From the IMG/VR virus record IMGVR_UViG_3300035698_012185, positions 1-29,399 of that record: a stretch of DNA of 29,399 nt; one strand, given 5' to 3'. Positions 6,482 through 14,538 of this stretch are shown here, piece after piece. A model generated the notes under the pieces. That model saw only the letters and a list, made by a program, of their open reading frames with translations. It ran no database searches and had not been told where the DNA came from. Source of the DNA: a virus. A program made the translations under genes and the position numbers. Positions within the stretch are counted from its first letter, which is position 1. Every line of letters starts with the position of its first letter.

Positions 6482-7097
6482 CGATATTAAAAGAGTAGCT
6501 CTAGAAGATGTTCGTCCCAATGAGTACAACCCGTTCTCTATGGACGGAAAGACGATGAAGAAAGAAATGCAAAGCATCAAAACAGATGGTTTTGTAGGTG
6601 CGATAGAGGTGCGCCAAGACCCTGATGATGAGAAAAAGTACATAATCGTAGACGGGGAACAGAGATGGACCGCCGCTAAGAATCTTGGCTACACAGAGAT
6701 ACCAATTCTAGTAACAGGCAAAGACGATGTAGGCGAAGCAAAAGTAACGACTATCAAACGTAACGTCCTAAAAGGTAATCTAGATACTCTCAAAATGGCT
6801 TCACTTATAAGCAGTTTAGTAGATGAACACAATTACACGATAGAAGACTTAGCTGATGAACTTGGCTGGGCTGACGAGACAGTTAAGCGTTTACAAGAAA
6901 TGAGCGACGAAGATATGGAAGCAATCAATGAACTAAACAACGAAATCGACAACATACCAAAAGAACCTCAAACAAACATAGCAAATCAAGTAGTGTTTAT
7001 TACTCTTAGCATGAGTAGAGAAACTTACGATCTGAATAAAAGTGAACTAGACAGTCTCGCGCATATTGATGGCGTTGTTTATAAAATACAAGGGTAA
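6468..7097 (+). CDS. ParB/Srx-like nuclease-domain protein
   Basis: The start is ATG 6468 because AAAGGAG (6457-6463) sits just upstream; an upstream ATG at 6438 lacks such a site. 209 residues. The N-terminal half matches the ParB N-terminal fold: VRPNEYNPFSMD, then KYIIVDGEQRWTAAKNLGY, where GEQR (about 63-66) is the family's GEHR-type motif, then IPILVTG. LEDLADELGWADETVKRL-type HTH follows at about residue 120-140. Phage ParB-like proteins can be CTPases or nucleases, or can guide methylation or packaging. Next to RuvC and Cas4-like genes it probably acts on phage DNA. Confidence 0.82.
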   Translation: MKFHDDIKRVALEDVRPNEYNPFSMDGKTMKKEMQSIKTDGFVGAIEVRQDPDDEKKYIIVDGEQRWTAAKNLGYTEIPILVTGKDDVGEAKVTTIKRNVLKGNLDTLKMASLISSLVDEHNYTIEDLADELGWADETVKRLQEMSDEDMEAINELNNEIDNIPKEPQTNIANQVVFITLSMSRETYDLNKSELDSLAHIDGVVYKIQG

Positions 7098-7100
7098 TCA

Positions 7101-7775
7101 ATGAAAATTCACCATTATTCTCACAGTTCGTTCAATGTGTATAAATCTTGTCCTAAAAAATTTGAGTTCTCTAAGCTGAATCCAGAAATAGAAATGCCAA
7201 CAACCAAGTATATGGAATTTGGCTCTGCTTTTCACGAAGCTGTAGAAAACTATCACAACAAGAAAGTTTATAATACTAAACTTATAGAAGCGTACACAAA
7301 AGAGATTGACGCTGACTTTTACGACTCAGTAGAAAAAGAGATACTGATTGAGTTGAAAGATGTAGATTCAGACGATTTTATAGACACACCTTTTCTTGCC
7401 ATAATCGACGGCATGAATAAAGATGGTCTCTATGATTTGAAAACAACGGGCACTGATTTAGCACAATCAAAATTAAACTCTTCTGACCAAGCTACCCTTT
7501 ATTGTTATATGCACTTTTTACAATTTGCAAAAATACCGATTTTTCACTATATTATCTATAGCAGAAAGAATAATACAATAAAAATGAAAGAAACCTATCG
7601 TTCTGAGAAGAATTTCAGAGAATTCTTTAAGAAAATGAAAGTTTTCGATGAAAAAGTAAAGGGCAATGAATTCGATAGAAAACTGGGAAGACAGTGCTTA
7701 TACTGTCCGTTTGCAAAGCAATGCGTACCAAATTCTCTTTATGAGGTTTTAGAAAGAACACATGGCAAACTCTGA
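7101..7775 (+). CDS. Cas4/RecB-like PD-(D/E)XK nuclease with Fe-S cysteines
   Basis: 224 residues. Signature positions are visible: YSHSSFNVYKSCPKKFEF at the N terminus, GSAFHEAVENYH with H45, IIDGMNKDGLYDLKTT carrying D103 and D112-x-K114, and Q130 to Y134 in the QATLY helix. Cysteines C17, C199, C202 and C208 (RQCLYCPFAKQC) follow the Cas4/AddB four-cysteine arrangement that holds a 4Fe-4S cluster. Such enzymes are DNA exonucleases that need divalent metal. No cas1 or cas2 is nearby, so this is a phage stand-alone form, likely for recombination or end processing before packaging. Confidence 0.88.
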   Translation: MKIHHYSHSSFNVYKSCPKKFEFSKLNPEIEMPTTKYMEFGSAFHEAVENYHNKKVYNTKLIEAYTKEIDADFYDSVEKEILIELKDVDSDDFIDTPFLAIIDGMNKDGLYDLKTTGTDLAQSKLNSSDQATLYCYMHFLQFAKIPIFHYIIYSRKNNTIKMKETYRSEKNFREFFKKMKVFDEKVKGNEFDRKLGRQCLYCPFAKQCVPNSLYEVLERTHGKL

Positions 7776-8427
7776 AATAAAAACAAGGAAGATAAAAGAA
7801 GGAAGCGTAATCAGAATAGGTAAAAACAATAAACCTGTATTCAACCCTGAGAATGTTCCCGTATCGGCAATAGAATCTAAAGAAGAACTAGACTTAGATG
7901 CTGTACGCAGACAAAAGGTACGCGAGTTCATGAATATGGGCTATAGGGATTATGAGATAGCTAAAATTCTCTCAAGGGGCATCACTATTAACAATAAAAA
8001 AGTAAAGTTGCGAAGTCACGTTGTCACGATTAGAACGGACATGGATTTCATACGTAGCGAAATGATTTCATCAGACGTAGACTTTTCTTCTAAACGAATC
8101 GACATTCTAGACAAATATGCTTTCTTGTATCGTGAAGCAATAAAAGAGTATCTAAAAGCTGAAACCTCTAAAGCAAAATCAACATTTATTGCAACAGCTA
8201 GAGGTGTTCTCGATAAAATAGCAGAAATAGAAAATATAAACGTTGGTAGAAAAGGCGGTATAGACATAAAAGTATTTAATCAGCAGAACATCATCAAAGC
8301 AGTTAACGAAGTAAAACAATTACCAGAAGGCGACCGAGATGAGCTTGTCTCCGCAATTGACAAAATTCTTGAAAACAGCAAACGCTCCAGAATTGAAAAC
8401 AATGAAGTGGTTGTTACAGAATCCTGA
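7762..8427 (+). CDS. terS: Small terminase subunit (TerS) candidate
   Basis: 221 residues, directly upstream of and overlapping the large terminase. VRRQKVREFMNMGYRDYEIAKILSRG (about 50-75) forms an HTH, followed by a long helical region with coiled-coil character (DILDKYAFLYREAIKEYL to LDKIAEIENIN) and a C-terminal tail. This HTH plus helical oligomerisation layout is common in TerS, which recognises phage DNA and hands it to TerL. The call rests mostly on position and architecture. ATG 7762 overlaps the nuclease gene by 14 nt and no strong ribosome site is seen. Confidence 0.68.
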   Translation: MANSEIKTRKIKEGSVIRIGKNNKPVFNPENVPVSAIESKEELDLDAVRRQKVREFMNMGYRDYEIAKILSRGITINNKKVKLRSHVVTIRTDMDFIRSEMISSDVDFSSKRIDILDKYAFLYREAIKEYLKAETSKAKSTFIATARGVLDKIAEIENINVGRKGGIDIKVFNQQNIIKAVNEVKQLPEGDRDELVSAIDKILENSKRSRIENNEVVVTES

Positions 8428-10996
8428 ATACGAACATATGCCCGTATCAATGCAAGAGTTTCTAGACAACGATTCTTACACGCTGCCTCAAGATAAACCC
8501 AGACCTAATAACAGAAAAATTCTCATAGATTTTTTTGATAATGATTATGAAGAACTTTTATACGTAGCAGGAATCGGTTCGGGTAAATGTCTAGGTAAAG
8601 GCACTAAAGTGCTGATGTTCGATGGGTCTGTCAAAAAAGTAGAAGATATCCAGCAAAGGGAACAGTTGATGGGAGACGACTCTACTCCACGTACTGTGTT
8701 GTCTCTTACGCAAGGACAAGAAGAACTTTTCAAGGTCATACCAGTTAAAGGTGATAGTTTTGTAGTAAACAAGTCACATATTCTTTCAACTAAAGTAACC
8801 AGACGATACAAAACAGAACCAGTTGAAAGACCTATTTTGAACCTGTCGGTATCTGATTATGTACAGCTCAGTAAAAAGAAACAGAACTTGCTGAAACTAT
8901 GGCGCACTGGTGTTGAATTTGAAGAACAAGAAACAACTATCTCACCTTACTTTCTTGGTCTATGGCTTGGCGATGGGAATAGTCACAACGTGGGTGTCAC
9001 CAAAGGAGACCAAGCAGTTATTGATGCGGTACACGAAGAAGCTGACAAGTGGGGGTTACAAGTAAACGTCAATAAGAATAACCACAAGAGCTGTGGTTGC
9101 CATACAATCACTACAGGAAGTAAGAATGGGGGGCATTTACGTAACCCACTACTCAATGAATTTAATCGGCTCAAACTGATTAACAACAAACATATTCCAC
9201 AACACTATCTGATAAACTCAAAAGCAAAACGACTTGAATTACTGGCAGGGCTGATTGACAGCGATGGTTGGGTTTCTAATTCATACGTTTCATACTCAAC
9301 AATCAGAAAACCACTAGCAGAGCAAGTGGCATACCTTTGTCGTTCACTTGGTCTAGCTGCTTACGTTAAAGAACATAATAAATTCGTCAAGTATCTAGGT
9401 AGAAGATACAAGAGTTTTAGCGTCAGCATTTCAGGGGACTTGAGTGTTATTCCAACTCGCATACCACGAAAACAGTCAAAGCCAAGACAACAAATTAAAA
9501 GCGTCATGGTGACTGGTTTTAAGATTGAACCCATTGGAGTTGGTGACTACTATGGATTCGAGTTAGACAAAAACCACCTGTACTTACTCGGTGACTTTAC
9601 CATAACCCATAATAGCTACCTAAGTTCAATGGCGATTTCTTATGTAATTTACAAATTGCTTTGTTTGAAAAACCCTCAAAAATATTTTGACTTTGCACGG
9701 GGAACGAAAATAGCGTTCATTAACATTTCAACATCATACGAACAAGCTAAAAACGTTGTGTTCACAGAAATCAAAAACAGAATTGACAACAACGCTTGGT
9801 TTCAAGCTAACTACCCACCCGACTGGAAGATAAAAAGCGCATTGAAGTTCCCTAAGAATATTTTTATATTACCCCTAGGTTCTAACGAAGAATCGCCACT
9901 TGGCTACAATATATTTGGCGCAATCATAGACGAAGCTTCTTTTCATACTCAAACAAAAGATAAAGACTACGCAGAAGAAAGTTACAACCAAATCAAAGCT
10001 CGTATCAAATCTCGTTTTTTCAATAAGGGTAGATTATTTATCATCACATCTTCTAAATACGTTCACGACTTTGCAGAGACAAAATTCAGAGACGATAACA
10101 ATCCTAAGCTTTACAAAATAAGAGTGCCTCTATGGGAAGCATTGCCAGCTAATAAGTTTTGTGGACAAAAGTTTGACGCAAGTAAGTACTTGCAAGACCA
10201 TTCAGGGGTTATGGTACCAGTAGAGTTCGAGCAAGAGTTCATTAGAAATCCAGAAAAAGCGATGAGAGACTTAGGGGCGCAACCATCTCTCTCTATACAG
10301 GGATTCTTTAGAGACCCAAACATCATACGAGATTTTGCCAATAAAAATAGAAATCACCCGTGGAGTAAAAAAGATAACGATTTCCACAAATGGTTCTACA
10401 ACGTAAAGGGTACGCCATACTATGATACTGAGAGATACTATATTCATATAGACTTAGGACTTAATCGTAAAGGGAAGGGTGACGCTGCTGGTATAGCGAT
10501 GGGCAAGTTTGCTGGATGGGAAAAGATAAAACTACCAGATGGAAAAATAGAAATAAGACCAAAGATATACATAGCGTACATGGAGAGGATAGAGGCTGCT
10601 TCTACTAGAGACGAAATTAAGTTTGAAGACATACGAAAAAGAATCTATCGCTTAAAAGAAATCGGGTACAATGTTTATAAAGCTAGCTTTGATGGATGGC
10701 AGTCAGCCGACTCTATTCAGATACTTAACTCAGCAGGCATTAAAGCTGAATTACTATCAGTAGACAAGAATATACAGCCGTATTACACGCTTAAAGAATC
10801 GTTATTAGAGGGCAGATTAGACTACTACGGCTATGACCCTTTTATTACAGAATGTCAGCACTTAGAAGAAGTCAAAGGAAATAAAGTAGACCACCCGATG
10901 CACGGGTCAAAAGATGTAAGCGATGCAGTAGCAGGCGTTTGCTACCACTGCTCAAAGTTTAAACCTGGAACTGGAATATTAGGAGCCTCTTCATGA
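8339..10996 (+). CDS. terL: Large terminase (TerL) with intein in the Walker A motif
   Basis: 885-residue precursor of the DNA-packaging motor ATPase and nuclease. The P-loop GIGSGK is at residues 78-83 and is interrupted by a 342-residue intein (84-425), after which S426 resumes the motif; the spliced protein would be 543 residues. Walker B IIDEA contains D531-E532. The RNase H-like nuclease follows: IHIDLGLNRKGKGDAAG with D705 and a final SKDVSDAVAG with D862. ATG 8339 gives an 89-nt overlap with terS; ATG 8402 is an alternative. Without splicing the ATPase cannot work, so packaging depends on intein excision. The stop overlaps the portal start as ATGA. Confidence 0.93.
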   Translation: MSLSPQLTKFLKTANAPELKTMKWLLQNPEYEHMPVSMQEFLDNDSYTLPQDKPRPNNRKILIDFFDNDYEELLYVAGIGSGKCLGKGTKVLMFDGSVKKVEDIQQREQLMGDDSTPRTVLSLTQGQEELFKVIPVKGDSFVVNKSHILSTKVTRRYKTEPVERPILNLSVSDYVQLSKKKQNLLKLWRTGVEFEEQETTISPYFLGLWLGDGNSHNVGVTKGDQAVIDAVHEEADKWGLQVNVNKNNHKSCGCHTITTGSKNGGHLRNPLLNEFNRLKLINNKHIPQHYLINSKAKRLELLAGLIDSDGWVSNSYVSYSTIRKPLAEQVAYLCRSLGLAAYVKEHNKFVKYLGRRYKSFSVSISGDLSVIPTRIPRKQSKPRQQIKSVMVTGFKIEPIGVGDYYGFELDKNHLYLLGDFTITHNSYLSSMAISYVIYKLLCLKNPQKYFDFARGTKIAFINISTSYEQAKNVVFTEIKNRIDNNAWFQANYPPDWKIKSALKFPKNIFILPLGSNEESPLGYNIFGAIIDEASFHTQTKDKDYAEESYNQIKARIKSRFFNKGRLFIITSSKYVHDFAETKFRDDNNPKLYKIRVPLWEALPANKFCGQKFDASKYLQDHSGVMVPVEFEQEFIRNPEKAMRDLGAQPSLSIQGFFRDPNIIRDFANKNRNHPWSKKDNDFHKWFYNVKGTPYYDTERYYIHIDLGLNRKGKGDAAGIAMGKFAGWEKIKLPDGKIEIRPKIYIAYMERIEAASTRDEIKFEDIRKRIYRLKEIGYNVYKASFDGWQSADSIQILNSAGIKAELLSVDKNIQPYYTLKESLLEGRLDYYGYDPFITECQHLEEVKGNKVDHPMHGSKDVSDAVAGVCYHCSKFKPGTGILGASS
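8588..9613 (+). mobile_element. Intein with LAGLIDADG homing endonuclease inside terL
   Basis: In-frame insertion from C84 to N425 of the TerL precursor. The N-terminal splice block is CLGKGTKVLMFDGSVKKVED, block B is FVVNKSHIL with the expected histidine, and the C-terminal block is YYGFELDKNHLYLLGDF then TITHN, followed by Ser+1. Two dodecapeptide motifs, GLWLGDGN (about 207-214) and LAGLIDSDGW (about 302-311), mark a DOD-type homing endonuclease. All splicing residues (Cys1, block B His, penultimate His, last Asn, Ser+1) are present, so it should splice. Both LAGLIDADG motifs keep their acidic residue, so the endonuclease may be active. Confidence 0.95.
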
Positions 10997-12462
10997 ATAT
11001 TTTTCAAAAAGCCTTTATGAACTACGCACTTGGCAGACCTTACGTAAAAACGGCGGTCAATCATGTCGTTAATAACAACGTAGATAAAGCATTGAACAAA
11101 GAAGTCTCAAAGATTTCTACAAGGATAGAAAACGATTTAAGCAAAATACAGAAAAGAAGTTATGTGACAAGCTTTACAGACAAAAGCTTTGATGCAAAAG
11201 AATATCCTAGTTCTAAGAATTATAACACTCTAGAAATTCTATTTTCAGAATCGCCTGGTTCTATTCAGTGTGCTGATAGAATCATAAATTCAGTAGTAGG
11301 TACGGGCTATACAATCAAACCTATTCCTGGCGCATATACGAAAAAGAAAGACTTGAAAATTCTCACTGATTTTTTCGATAAAGTGAATGCAGAAGGTGAA
11401 ACAATAGAAGAGTTTGTAGCTTCTGGTATAGAAGCTTATCTAGAATATGGCAACTGGTATTTCGAAAAAGTGCCTACTAAGAATAAGAAAAAGCTTGCCG
11501 AAATATACAACTTGAATTCTAAGAAAATGAAGATTCTTGTAAATGCTGAAAAAAAGAAAAGAGGGGTTTTTGAAAAGCTAGGCTATCAGCAAGAAACTGC
11601 TACAGGTAAAAAGATAATATACGATTTAGATGAAGTAGCACATGTCAGAGCGAGAATGAAAAACGCTGGTCTTTATGGCGATGCAGTACTAGAAAAAAAC
11701 TCAAGTGTCTTGCTAATGATTATCAGTGCATTGCAATACAACAATGGTATCTTGAACAACGGTGGATATATTCCATTCCAGATAACTTTACCCGAAGATT
11801 CAAACGAGTCAGATGCAGAAGCAGTTAGTGCGTACATTGAAAAGAATCACATGGGTTCTCATAACGCAGGAAAACCTATAGTTGCATTTAAGGGGGCTGA
11901 AATAAAACCTTTGGGAATAAGCCCCAGTGATATGCAGTATCTAGACTTACTGAACTTTGGTATAAAGCAAGTAGCGGGAATGTACGGTGTACCATTGATT
12001 CTAATAGGTATACCAGAAGGTTCAAACAGGTCTACTAGTACAACAACAGCAAAATCGTACTATCACACAGTTGTGTTTCCTCTTAGAGATAAAATCTCTC
12101 AAATCTTAACTAATGAGATTATAAGAAAAGGTTTCGGTATAGAAGGTTGGAAGTTCAACTTCAAAACAGCAGGTCTAGAAGAAAGCGAATCTACACGTAG
12201 AGATACTATGAACGCATTTAGAACTGGTATCATTACGTTCAATGAAGCAAGAACAAAGATGGGTCAGCAACCGATAGAAGATAAGTGGGCTAATAATTAC
12301 TACTTGGTTAGTTCTAAAAACGATACAATGTTTGAGATGCCCGACATCATTGAAGAAACAAAAAATAATCTAAGCAAACTAGTCGGCGGTGGCAAGACAG
12401 ACGAAAAAGAGCCTGAAGATAATAGAGAACAAGGTCAGGGCGCCGAAGAAAGCGAAGAATAG
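10993..12462 (+). CDS. Portal protein
   Basis: 489 residues in the expected place after TerL, with AGGAG before the ATG. Portal proteins form the dodecameric DNA channel at one capsid vertex. FSESPGSIQCADRIINSVVG near residue 90 and the helical KQVAGMYGVPLILIGIPEGS then NRSTSTTTAKSYYHTVVFPL region (about 325-365) are typical of HK97-like portals, as is EARTKMGQQPIED late in the protein. The N-terminal 60 residues are basic and helical. The C-terminal 30 residues are low-complexity acidic (KTDEKEPEDNREQ, EESEE), probably disordered inside the capsid. Confidence 0.88.
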   Translation: MNIFQKAFMNYALGRPYVKTAVNHVVNNNVDKALNKEVSKISTRIENDLSKIQKRSYVTSFTDKSFDAKEYPSSKNYNTLEILFSESPGSIQCADRIINSVVGTGYTIKPIPGAYTKKKDLKILTDFFDKVNAEGETIEEFVASGIEAYLEYGNWYFEKVPTKNKKKLAEIYNLNSKKMKILVNAEKKKRGVFEKLGYQQETATGKKIIYDLDEVAHVRARMKNAGLYGDAVLEKNSSVLLMIISALQYNNGILNNGGYIPFQITLPEDSNESDAEAVSAYIEKNHMGSHNAGKPIVAFKGAEIKPLGISPSDMQYLDLLNFGIKQVAGMYGVPLILIGIPEGSNRSTSTTTAKSYYHTVVFPLRDKISQILTNEIIRKGFGIEGWKFNFKTAGLEESESTRRDTMNAFRTGIITFNEARTKMGQQPIEDKWANNYYLVSSKNDTMFEMPDIIEETKNNLSKLVGGGKTDEKEPEDNREQGQGAEESEE

Positions 12463-12487
12463 TTCACATTACTAAAGGAGTACAGCG

Positions 12488-12709
12488 ATGACACTACAAG
12501 AACAGAAAAAAGGGCAAATAACAGTACAAGCAAAGCAAAAAACAATTCTAGAATCAGATATAGTTGAATTTGACAAGAAAGCTGATGCGTTCTTCCTCGA
12601 ACACAAAGACACAATCTTAAATACTACTTATATGTCTATAAAAGATAAAATCTGTCTAGTTATTTGTTACTATGAAAAACCTAAACCATCTAAAATTATT
12701 AAACTTTAG
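12488..12709 (+). CDS. Hypothetical protein after portal, 73 residues
   Basis: Has a strong ribosome site AAAGGAG 10 nt before ATG 12488. The product starts MTLQEQKKGQITVQAKQKT, has an acidic helix (LESDIVEFDKKADAFFLEHK) and ends KPKPSKIIKL. No family is recognised. The strong initiation signal right after the portal gene argues that it is real and perhaps abundant. Its TAG stop lies inside the palindrome at 12705-12718. Confidence 0.6.
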   Translation: MTLQEQKKGQITVQAKQKTILESDIVEFDKKADAFFLEHKDTILNTTYMSIKDKICLVICYYEKPKPSKIIKL

Positions 12710-12718
12710 TATACTAAA
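12705..12718. promoter_or_regulatory. 14-bp perfect palindrome abutting a start codon
   Basis: TTTAGTATACTAAA is a perfect palindrome that ends two bases before ATG 12721. It includes TATACT, a plausible -10 box. No Shine-Dalgarno precedes the ATG, so the site could be an operator or the -10 of a leaderless transcript. ATACTAAAC is also found just before the SD-less start at 22485. Confidence 0.4.
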
Positions 12719-12720
12719 CT

Positions 12721-12906
12721 ATGCAAAAAGAGCCTAAAGAAATACCGACTATGTTTGTAGAATGTGGTGTATGTCATAGACATACGCAAATGGGTATAAT
12801 GCAAGACATATTAACTTTGAATGGACAAGTAAAAGAACGAATGTTCATCTGCTTAAAGTGTTTAGTTGGAAAAGATGGGACTACAAATGAAGAAAGAAAA
12901 ACTTAG
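12721..12906 (+). CDS. Small zinc-ribbon protein
   Basis: 61 residues with two CxxC knuckles, ECGVCHRH near residue 15 and ICLKCLVG near residue 44, separated by about 25 residues, as in treble-clef or ribbon zinc domains. It probably binds one zinc ion; a DNA, RNA or protein contact role is likely but undefined. No ribosome site is seen before the ATG (see the palindrome at 12705-12718). It overlaps the following ELPLG ORF by 20 nt. Confidence 0.6.
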   Translation: MQKEPKEIPTMFVECGVCHRHTQMGIMQDILTLNGQVKERMFICLKCLVGKDGTTNEERKT

Positions 12907-13042
12907 AAAACTAATAACATCACTAGAGGATAGAATTGTTTCGCTAGTAAGACTAAAGGAATCAATAGAAAGTAAGTACCTAACATCGCCACTATATCCA
13001 GAACGAGACGCGTACTATTACTGTGAACTACCACTTGGCTAA
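12887..13042 (+). CDS. 51-residue helical ORF ending in repeat-encoded ELPLG
   Basis: ATG 12887 to TAA 13040-13042. The N-terminal half is amphipathic and basic (KKEKLRKLITSLEDRIVSL, then VRLKESIESKYL), likely a coiled-coil helix, then PLYPERDAYYYCELPLG. The last residues come from cassette copy 3, in the same frame as in the other two copies. It starts inside the preceding zinc-protein gene. Function is unknown. Confidence 0.5.
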   Translation: MKKEKLRKLITSLEDRIVSLVRLKESIESKYLTSPLYPERDAYYYCELPLG

Positions 13043-13065
13043 AGACCCTTTGAGTTTTTTTAGCC
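13023..13065 (+). repeat. ELPLG/promoter cassette, copy 3
   Basis: 43 nt, closely matching 5028-5070 and 86-127. GGCTAA and TTAGCC arms are intact as in copy 1. The identity with copy 2 extends through TAATGATAAAA to 13076. It lies between the portal region and the second GT operon. Confidence 0.88.
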
Positions 13066-13077
13066 TAATGATAAAAC
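13050..13077 (+). promoter_or_regulatory. Sigma70-like promoter candidate in cassette copy 3
   Basis: TTGAGT (13050-13055), 16-nt spacer, TAAAAC (13072-13077). It would start transcription right before the 23-residue leader ORF and the GT4 gene. Confidence 0.45.
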
Positions 13078-13083
13078 AATGTA

Positions 13084-13155
13084 ATGAAAATACTCAAAGA
13101 ACTAAACAGCTTACATTTAGATATAGATTTAGAATTAAAGAGGGTTAAACCATGA
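13084..13155 (+). CDS. 23-residue leader-like peptide coupled to GT4
   Basis: ATG 13084 to TGA 13153-13155, product MKILKELNSLHLDIDLELKR plus VKP. The stop overlaps the GT4 start as ATGA, and AGAGGG (13139-13144), the ribosome site of GT4, lies within it. It begins only about 7 nt after the promoter -10, so it would be the first ORF on the transcript. It may be a leader peptide that couples translation, or a chance frame. Confidence 0.35.
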   Translation: MKILKELNSLHLDIDLELKRVKP

Positions 13156-14348
13156 AAAAGCTTAAAATTTTAATCTATAGTGATTATTACAAAAAGATAA
13201 GTGGATATGCCCGCGAGATTCGAGACTTATACCCTACTTGGCAAAAAGAAGGGCATGAAGTAGCTCAAGTAGGTTTAGGTAATAACGGACTCCCATTAGA
13301 TAACGACATACGAGTGTATCCTGGTGACTTAAATATAGTAGATAGTCATTGGGCGGCACCTGTTTTAGATTATGCGATACAAGACTTTGAACCTGATATT
13401 GTTTTCACATTGCAAGACTACTACGTAATGAAACATATAAGCTTTGAATTAGCACACCCAGGAAAGTTCAAGTGGGTTCATTACGGACTAAGTGATGGCG
13501 AAGGACTATCATTCATGGCAAGAGAAGGCGTGAAGTGGGTACATCAACATGCCTTTCATACAGAGTTTACCAAGAGACAAGTGCAAAAATACTACCCAAA
13601 GATGGATGGTGAAGTAGTCTATCCAGCTATCAATCCAAAAATCTTTCATCCTCTCGACAGAAAAGAGCTTCGCCAAAAACTAGGTCTAGATGAAAATATA
13701 AAAATACTCATTTGTTGCGCTAGACCTCAAGAGAGAAAGTTACTGCCTAATCTTCTTGAGTCTTTCAAGATGATGTTGAAACAAAGACAAGATTTACTAC
13801 TTATTTTAGTATCAGGTGGACATAATTTACTGAACGATAAAGACCAAGAATCTGGCGTTTTAATAGAGCGATTTATCACTGATTTTGGTTTGCAAAATAA
13901 CGTGATTATTCCCAAGAGCAACGACAAAAGCCCGATTACTGATGACGTACTAAATACACAGTACAATCTTGCTGACTTAAATATTCTATGTTCTACAGGC
14001 GAAGGTCTCGGCTTACCCTATATAGAAGCAGCGGCTTGTGGCGTGCCTAGCATAGGAGTTGACCATTCTGCTTGTACTGAAATCTGTTCAAGAGTAGGTG
14101 TCACTATCCCGAAAAGTACAGGCATCTATACATATGATGGCATAAAACACTATCTCTACAAGTCTCAAGCTCTATCAAATAAAGTTCTTGAGTTGTTAGA
14201 CAAAGAAGATAAACTGAAAGAGATGGGCAAGAAAGCACTTAAATTCACTAAGACACTCACACCTGAGATTGTAGCGAATAAATTTCTTAATATATTTAAT
14301 GAGGTAATCAAAGATGACAAAAAAAGATACATCGAAGAAAAACATTGA
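13152..14348 (+). CDS. Family 4 glycosyltransferase (GT-B)
   Basis: 398 residues. The N-terminal domain begins KKLKILIYSDYYKKISGYAR. The C-terminal donor-binding domain starts at the ILICCARPQERKLLPNLLES strand. The hallmark is CSTGEGLGLPYIEAAACGVP at residues 280-299, the E-x7-E motif (E284 and E292) that binds the nucleotide sugar, followed by SACTEI. These retaining enzymes build polysaccharide or glycoprotein glycans in the cytoplasm. AGAGGG precedes the ATG. It leads the second GT operon, directly after cassette copy 3. Confidence 0.9.
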   Translation: MKKLKILIYSDYYKKISGYAREIRDLYPTWQKEGHEVAQVGLGNNGLPLDNDIRVYPGDLNIVDSHWAAPVLDYAIQDFEPDIVFTLQDYYVMKHISFELAHPGKFKWVHYGLSDGEGLSFMAREGVKWVHQHAFHTEFTKRQVQKYYPKMDGEVVYPAINPKIFHPLDRKELRQKLGLDENIKILICCARPQERKLLPNLLESFKMMLKQRQDLLLILVSGGHNLLNDKDQESGVLIERFITDFGLQNNVIIPKSNDKSPITDDVLNTQYNLADLNILCSTGEGLGLPYIEAAACGVPSIGVDHSACTEICSRVGVTIPKSTGIYTYDGIKHYLYKSQALSNKVLELLDKEDKLKEMGKKALKFTKTLTPEIVANKFLNIFNEVIKDDKKRYIEEKH

Positions 14349-14538
14349 AGAATTAGAAGTTCAACTTAGGGCGGAGGATCTAATAAAAGAAATAAATAGT
14401 TATAAAAACACTAGAAAAATGGTATCCGTTTTTAACAAAATCGAAAAAGATAGACTTCTAGGTTCTCAAATGCTCGGTTGTGCTTTTATGATTTTAGCTA
14501 CAGGTATTACAATTGCTCTTATTATTTGGGTGTTATGA
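14314..14538 (+). CDS. Small C-terminally membrane-anchored protein
   Basis: 74 residues. The first 48 are charged and helical (ELEVQLRAEDLIKEINSYKN) and the last 24 are one hydrophobic span (LGCAFMILATGITIALIIWV), so it is a tail-anchored protein with most of its mass in the cytoplasm. It overlaps the GT4 gene by 35 nt and the next GT by ATGA. It could dock the neighbouring soluble GTs on the membrane; this is inferred from context. Confidence 0.65.
   Translation: MTKKDTSKKNIEELEVQLRAEDLIKEINSYKNTRKMVSVFNKIEKDRLLGSQMLGCAFMILATGITIALIIWVL

Noticed and set aside
86-13065. TAA recoded as glutamine, suggested by TAA versus CAA after ELPLG in the cassette copies
   Set aside because: Many well-supported genes here end in TAA with the next gene starting at once, and copy 1 loses frame after the codon, so reassignment is not credible. 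Read-through at these sites alone cannot be excluded.
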